The position numbers were made by a program, and so were the translations under genes. DNA of 50,099 nucleotides. Origin: an uncultured Prevotellaceae bacterium (GTDB taxonomy: Bacteria; Bacteroidota; Bacteroidia; Bacteroidales; Bacteroidaceae). The notes under the pieces were generated by a model, which was not told the DNA's origin, searched no databases, and worked only from the letters and a program-made list of their open reading frames with translations. The stretch covers positions 1 through 50,099 of the forward strand of contig CACXPX010000024.1 in assembly GCA_902769705.1 (NCBI GenBank), in the 5' to 3' direction. Position 1 is the stretch's first letter; each line of letters starts with the position of its first letter. Below are positions 46,668 to 50,099 of the stretch, piece by piece.

Positions 46668-48434
46668 CTATTGAACGACCTTAATGTTGCATGTTGCATG
46701 TTGCATGTTGCATTTTTTCCAGTGTTTCGTATCGGTCTTCTCAATCCAACCATCGCGCCGCCAACGAGAGACTATCATGCGCATGGAATGGGCTGTACAA
46801 GAGTCGTCTTGCTTCAAGGCTTTTAAATCTTCCATGGTAAACACAGGGGGCAGCTGGTCGAACACATAATTGTTCTTTCCATTACGTTGACACTCTTCAC
46901 GGGCAATCACATACTCTTTCTGCAGAGCCTCGCCGAATGCCTTGATTTGTTGTTCCAACGTATATTCAGCCATCATCAGGGCGAACTCCAAGCAAGCCTT
47001 GATTTCCTGCTTGGCTCCTGACAACAAATGAAAGACAACACCGCTACGAAAGCCGATAACTGCCGCACGTTTGCGGTAGACATCTTTCACGTGGTCAATA
47101 TCTTTTGCTGCCTCCACACGCTTTTTCTCCACCCATTCCTCAATAGCCTGTCGCAAACGTGGTGTATCAACAAATCCGCTATACGAGCGCAGACGTGTTA
47201 CAGCCTCCTGAATCTTGGCTTCGTCATCCGCTGAACGCTTGCCAAACTTGGGCATCTTTGCGAAAGATGAATCCGGCATCTCTGCCACCATCACGCGGCT
47301 TGAAAGACCATTCTCGATGTTGTCTGCCTTGAAACACTTGCGCATCGCTCCATCCGTACCGAGCATCGTCCAGTTGTAGGCAACTTTCACCACACCACTC
47401 TCTGCTTGGTCAGAGTTATAATCCTGACCCCATTCTCCGTTGTCAAACGAGAGGCGGTAGATGTCGTATTTCGAACTCCACGAGCCAGCTCCGTTGGTTT
47501 TGCGGAGGGTGTCCAACTCCTCGCCGAACGAGTAGAGGCAATGCCCATTGGCATTCTTGAAACGCTTCAGGAGCGTTGAACAGCTGACCGTTACAGGCAC
47601 CGTACGAATCAGAACCTTGGGGTCATCAGGAGCCTTCTCGTTGGCCTTGCGAGCCTTCTTGCGCTCCTTCCACTCCTCCTCGCGTTTGCGGGCAATGGCG
47701 TCTTCTTCGTCAAACTGACGTTTCCAAACATCCACCACATTCTTACACACGCTCTTACCAGAAGCCTGTTCACCACGGATGATGGACATCAACCCCAGAC
47801 GTTGGCGGTTGCCGTCGCAATATTCCACTTCCACCTGATCGGCATAGGCAGCCGCAATCGGCAAAACTGCGCAGAGTACAGGCATGTGCATCGAGGTCGG
47901 AACACCCTCCAAAGACTCCTTCAAGCCCATTGCCAGATTCTTCTTGAGCGATGGAGGAAGGGTGAAATAAGAGGTGTTTTCCTCCGCATCCCAATCCTCG
48001 TCAGCATGCTCATTGTTCAATGTTAATTGGTCAATAATGCTCTGCATCTTCTTCGATACACCTTTCGGCTCCTCCTTGCAAGCCGAATCCACGATGCTCT
48101 TCAGCTCCTGTTCCGAGAGACCAAAACGAGGCATGACTGCCATCAATACCTCTCGCTTATTATCGCAAATCGCCCTCAAATTCACTGCCAGCTTGTGCAA
48201 CTTCACGTTGCGTTCGCCCTCTGCCGGCTCACCACCCGTGCGGTGCCACCATTCGGAGATGATGGAAGCATAAGGGATGCCTTTGAAAGAAGCCCCTTCC
48301 AAACCCTCAGAGACCCCTCCTGACCTCCCCTGTTTAGGGGAGGAACCCGAATTCGCACCATTCTCAAGAGTTCTGTTCTCCCCCTCAACAGGGGGAGTTA
48401 GACTCCGGCACCATATAGATGCACCTTGAAACAT
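46668..48434 (-). CDS. DUF3987 primase/helicase-like protein, main fragment of a broken gene
   Basis: A 588-aa frame holding the large DUF3987 domain of Bacteroidales VirE/primase-like proteins: Walker A RGEQASGKS, the RKANEKAPDDPKVL linker, then CSTLLKRFKNANGHCLYSFGEELDTL and WTMLGTDGAMRKC. Its first 60 residues (TPPVEGENRTLENGANSGSSPKQGRSGG) are not family sequence; they translate two palindromic repeats (48313-48397). The true N-terminal part lies in two other frames upstream (48385-48594 and 48584-48961). The C-terminus is encoded by a 7-bp repeat (46684-46711). The protein may be made from an internal start, but the intact gene is broken. Confidence 0.75.
   Translation of the reverse strand: MFQGASIWCRSLTPPVEGENRTLENGANSGSSPKQGRSGGVSEGLEGASFKGIPYASIISEWWHRTGGEPAEGERNVKLHKLAVNLRAICDNKREVLMAVMPRFGLSEQELKSIVDSACKEEPKGVSKKMQSIIDQLTLNNEHADEDWDAEENTSYFTLPPSLKKNLAMGLKESLEGVPTSMHMPVLCAVLPIAAAYADQVEVEYCDGNRQRLGLMSIIRGEQASGKSVCKNVVDVWKRQFDEEDAIARKREEEWKERKKARKANEKAPDDPKVLIRTVPVTVSCSTLLKRFKNANGHCLYSFGEELDTLRKTNGAGSWSSKYDIYRLSFDNGEWGQDYNSDQAESGVVKVAYNWTMLGTDGAMRKCFKADNIENGLSSRVMVAEMPDSSFAKMPKFGKRSADDEAKIQEAVTRLRSYSGFVDTPRLRQAIEEWVEKKRVEAAKDIDHVKDVYRKRAAVIGFRSGVVFHLLSGAKQEIKACLEFALMMAEYTLEQQIKAFGEALQKEYVIAREECQRNGKNNYVFDQLPPVFTMEDLKALKQDDSCTAHSMRMIVSRWRRDGWIEKTDTKHWKKCNMQHATCNIKVVQ
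46684..46711. repeat. Heptamer repeat (ATGTTGC x4) at the end of the DUF3987 frame
   Basis: Four exact ATGTTGC copies; in the minus frame they encode CNMQHATCN. Copy-number change would alter the stop position. Confidence 0.85.
48313..48397. repeat. Two palindromic repeats breaking the DUF3987 gene
   Basis: 48378-48397 (CTCCCCCTC...GGGGGAG) and 48313-48343 (CCCCTCC, CCTCCCC, loop, GGGGAGG) are two members of the palindromic family, in opposite halves of a frame change between the second and third pieces of the gene. Confidence 0.8.
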
Positions 48435-48594
48435 CCTTCACCGCCTTGTCAGGTTCGAATCCCGTCACCTCCTTCATCAACTCCTGCGCCTCTTCCGCCG
48501 TCATACCCTCCGGCAGTTCCACCAGCACGTGCGTGCCACCTCTTACACTCTCCTCTACCAGCAAAATTGTCAATTGTCCGTTGTCAATTGTCAA
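48385..48594 (-). pseudogene. Middle fragment of the DUF3987 gene
   Basis: This frame gives LLVEESVRGGTHVLVELPEG, then EEAQELMKEVTGFEPDKAVKDVSRCIYMVPES, a conserved stretch of the BT4734-like N-terminal domain of VirE/DUF3987 proteins. It has no ATG: its left end is the heptamer tract (48567-48601) and its right end is a stop inside a palindromic repeat. It should join the frame of 48584-48961 upstream and of 46668-48434 downstream. Confidence 0.75.
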
Positions 48595-48601
48595 TTGTCA
48601 A
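48567..48601. repeat. Five tandem 7-bp units at a frame break
   Basis: In the minus direction: TTGACAA three times, CGGACAA, TTGACAA. The first frame stops inside the tract (48586-48584). Removing one 7-bp copy puts the upstream and downstream frames in register, so copy number decides whether the two pieces are translated as one protein. Confidence 0.85.
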
Positions 48602-48961
48602 TTTCGACAGAATGTCCTCAGTTTCCTCCGTGCGCTCTGTGTGATTTTTTCTTTTTTCATTTTTAATTTTTAATTTAGACAGTATGTCGCTGGTGTGCCC
48701 CTTCTCATCGAAGTCCAGCATCAGCCTGTTCAGCGGCTTCACGGCATCCGCAATCGCACGGTGGTTGTTCTTGAATTCAGCGCAGTGGGGTGTCCACACC
48801 GGCAGACGGTGTTTCAACTGCTCGTCACCCTTCCTGATTCGCTCGCACATCTGCAGCAGCCACGGTTCGTTCCTCCACTTCTTCCAATCCTCCTCCGTGG
48901 CGGGGAGGCAAGGAGCGCCATGCCCCTTGCCAATCGTTGTGAAATACTTCTTCATTTCCAT
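48584..48961 (-). CDS. N-terminal fragment of the DUF3987 gene
   Basis: A 125-aa frame. Residues 3-98 (KKYFTTIGKGHGAPCLPATEEDW ... HRLPVWTPHCAEFKNNHRAIADAV ... RLMLDFDEKG) are the start of the BT4734-like domain of Bacteroidales VirE/DUF3987 proteins. SDILSKL and EDILSKL at the end reflect an in-frame 72-bp repeat-bounded insertion (GACAG-A/T-ATGTC at 48606-48616 and 48678-48688). It then runs into the heptamer tract and stops. It overlaps the upstream gene by 10 nt. Confidence 0.75.
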   Translation of the reverse strand: MEMKKYFTTIGKGHGAPCLPATEEDWKKWRNEPWLLQMCERIRKGDEQLKHRLPVWTPHCAEFKNNHRAIADAVKPLNRLMLDFDEKGHTSDILSKLKIKNEKRKNHTERTEETEDILSKLTIDN

Positions 48962-49392
48962 ATCGTTTCCTCCTTCCTTGTTTTCAAGTAAGACAAAATC
49001 TCATCAGCCTCCCTTTGGAAGCACGCCCTTGCGAGGGCAGCCCCGTATTTCTTCGGGAACTTGAATGTCACGTAAACGAATTCCTCACAGATATGTCTAC
49101 GACCACTACTTGGGCGTATCTGAGGCCTTGTCATCTTCACCACCCCGTGAGGAGTCTCGTAGAGCAGCTCGTGCATCGGACCAGTTCCCTCGTTGTAGCG
49201 CTTCACCCTTGTGCGACCGTCAGCATCCACCTCGATGCCACCTCTGTAGCGCACGCGCTCACCGTTTGTCACTTGCTTGTCATCTTCCCACGGGCAAGGC
49301 ACAATCAGAATGTTGCCGTTTGCCTGAAAATTCACACTCGCGTCCAGTACATTCTCTACCAGAATGTTCTTTTTCAAATTTCTTTGTTGCAT
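48952..49392 (-). CDS. Unknown 146-aa protein upstream of the DUF3987 gene
   Basis: I do not recognise a family. The protein is beta-rich in its middle (VRYRGGIEVDADGRTRVKRYNEGTG in two strands) and ends in a basic region, RARACFQREADEILSYL. No signal peptide. It overlaps the DUF3987 start by 10 nt, so the two are translationally coupled and probably act together. The 49393-49632 gap before the next gene holds only AT- and TTTTACC-rich repeats. Confidence 0.6.
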   Translation of the reverse strand: MQQRNLKKNILVENVLDASVNFQANGNILIVPCPWEDDKQVTNGERVRYRGGIEVDADGRTRVKRYNEGTGPMHELLYETPHGVVKMTRPQIRPSSGRRHICEEFVYVTFKFPKKYGAALARACFQREADEILSYLKTRKEETIWK

Positions 49393-49632
49393 AAATCTGA
49401 TTCGTTTGCGAGATGAAGCAAGTGCTGAAATTGGTACCTTTTCACTCGCGAGACTTCCCTCACCAGCATTCGTCTCAGATTTTGTAAAATTGAATAATTA
49501 AAAAATTTAATAATGTAAAAATTATCCTCCTTTCCAATTGTCAAATAATCGGCCTTTTACTTTTACCTTTTTACCCTTTTACTTTTTTACCTTTAATAGG
49601 GCTTCGCCCGCATGTTCCAATCGTCCAATCGT

Positions 49633-49914
49633 TTAGTTCCTTATCGGCACCAAGTCGTTTGCCACGATGTCCTGATAGAACGTTCCGTTCGATTCGTGCG
49701 TCTGGAATCTCAACGCAGCCACCACCACATTCCCCGGAGCAAACTTACATAGAGCGAGGTTTCCGAACATCGCACAGATGAACTCATCCTCATAGTCACC
49801 ACCCAGCGCTTTAAGCTGGATCATACACTTGGCCACCTGGCCGCTTTCCGTTTTCTTACTCGGCACATATTGGGGTTCCCCTTGTGCCACCACTTTCAAA
49901 ATTCTTGTCTGCAT
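49633..49914 (-). CDS. Small OB-fold-like protein
   Basis: A 93-aa protein whose strand order and ends (KVVAQGEPQYV ... KCMIQLKALGG ... EFICAMFGNLALCKFAPGNVVVAALRFQTHES ... FYQDIVANDLVPI) resemble a single-stranded-DNA-binding OB fold (SSB-type). No acidic SSB tail is present. With DUF3987/primase-like genes downstream it may help a replication or recombination step. The match is by eye only. Confidence 0.55.
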   Translation of the reverse strand: MQTRILKVVAQGEPQYVPSKKTESGQVAKCMIQLKALGGDYEDEFICAMFGNLALCKFAPGNVVVAALRFQTHESNGTFYQDIVANDLVPIRN

Positions 49915-50071
49915 TGTTTTAATTTTTAATGTTTAATCTTTAATTTTTAATGTCCAATCGTTCGTTTGACATTGCAATTGAAGTGCAAGGCGAAGGCAGT
50001 ATCAAGCTTGTTTGAATTATGCTGAGCCGCAGCCTTCAATCGAGTGCATCTCTAATTGCACTACAAATTTA
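49915..50071 (-). promoter_or_regulatory. Structured leader and promoter of the OB-fold-like gene
   Basis: On the minus strand TAAATTTG (50071-50064) is a -7 element. Transcription would start about 50057 and give a leader of about 140 nt. It can fold several ways: AGTGCA...TGCACT (50044-50063), GAAGGC (about 49992) with GCCTTC (about 50032), and TTGCA...TGCAA near 49975-49990. Such pairing suggests a regulatory leader or small RNA; no known riboswitch class is recognised. Confidence 0.45.
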
Positions 50072-50099
50072 GGCATAAAAAAAAGGTGCATGAAGAAAC

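Overview
The window looks like chromosome from a Prevotella-type Bacteroidales bacterium. Three things point there. Promoters follow the Bacteroidetes pattern (TTTG, a 19-20 bp spacer, TAnnTTTG) rather than the E. coli one. Surface proteins include a BspA-type leucine-rich-repeat protein with a probable type IX secretion tail and a TonB-dependent receptor. Several small families (DUF6140-like, DUF5675, a DUF3987 primase-like gene) are typical of this order. No rRNA, CRISPR array or intact insertion sequence was seen; one tRNA-Leu(CAA) is present.

Layout. 1-4915 (all minus strand) is an AT-rich, defence-like accessory cluster: a WYL-domain regulator, a DEDDh exonuclease, an unknown protein, a small DUF6140-like protein, a large PD-(D/E)XK nuclease, a phospholipase-D-type nuclease, a tiny degenerate PHP protein and the start of a probable DUF262 (GmrSD-like) gene. 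The same promoter/operator, with the palindrome GCCA-N5-TGGC, sits in front of the WYL gene and again in front of the PHP gene. A decayed second copy of the exonuclease tail marks a past rearrangement. 4985-24950 is mostly core genome: LRR surface protein, tRNA-Leu, manC, HIT protein, greA, a dynamin-like GTPase with its DUF697 membrane partner, YitT, mntP, a patatin, a sugar-isomerase-like protein, argS, RNase H, ribD/PfkB kinase/ABC ATPase, and an Upf1-like helicase. 25536-44841 carries cell-envelope and regulatory genes: TonB receptor, prmC, a CarboxypepD_reg protein, a double esterase, an SH3-like secreted protein, an atypical sigma factor with two unknown neighbours, an AAA+ ATPase, a long RluA-type pseudouridine synthase and two tandem TlpA-like secreted thioredoxins. 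45174-50099 holds a secreted unknown, a DUF5675 protein, a broken DUF3987/primase-like gene in three frames, an unknown gene and an OB-fold-like small protein behind a structured leader.

The most striking non-coding signal is a family of intergenic arrays at 8144-8336, 14444-14548, 25078-25182 and 36463-36567. Each is built from 17-bp units (usually TCA...TGA around GCCAC or GTGGC) separated by exactly 5 bp, a strict 22-bp period. Three of the four continue into a shared tail of roughly 170 bp with an invariant GTAAAGAAAACGGAAG core and, in two copies, a clear hairpin. A second theme is invasion of genes by short repeats: palindromic CCTCCCC...GGGGAGG elements and 7-bp tandem repeats lie inside the helicase, the RluA protein and the DUF3987 gene. 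In the DUF3987 gene, losing one 7-bp copy would rejoin two reading frames.
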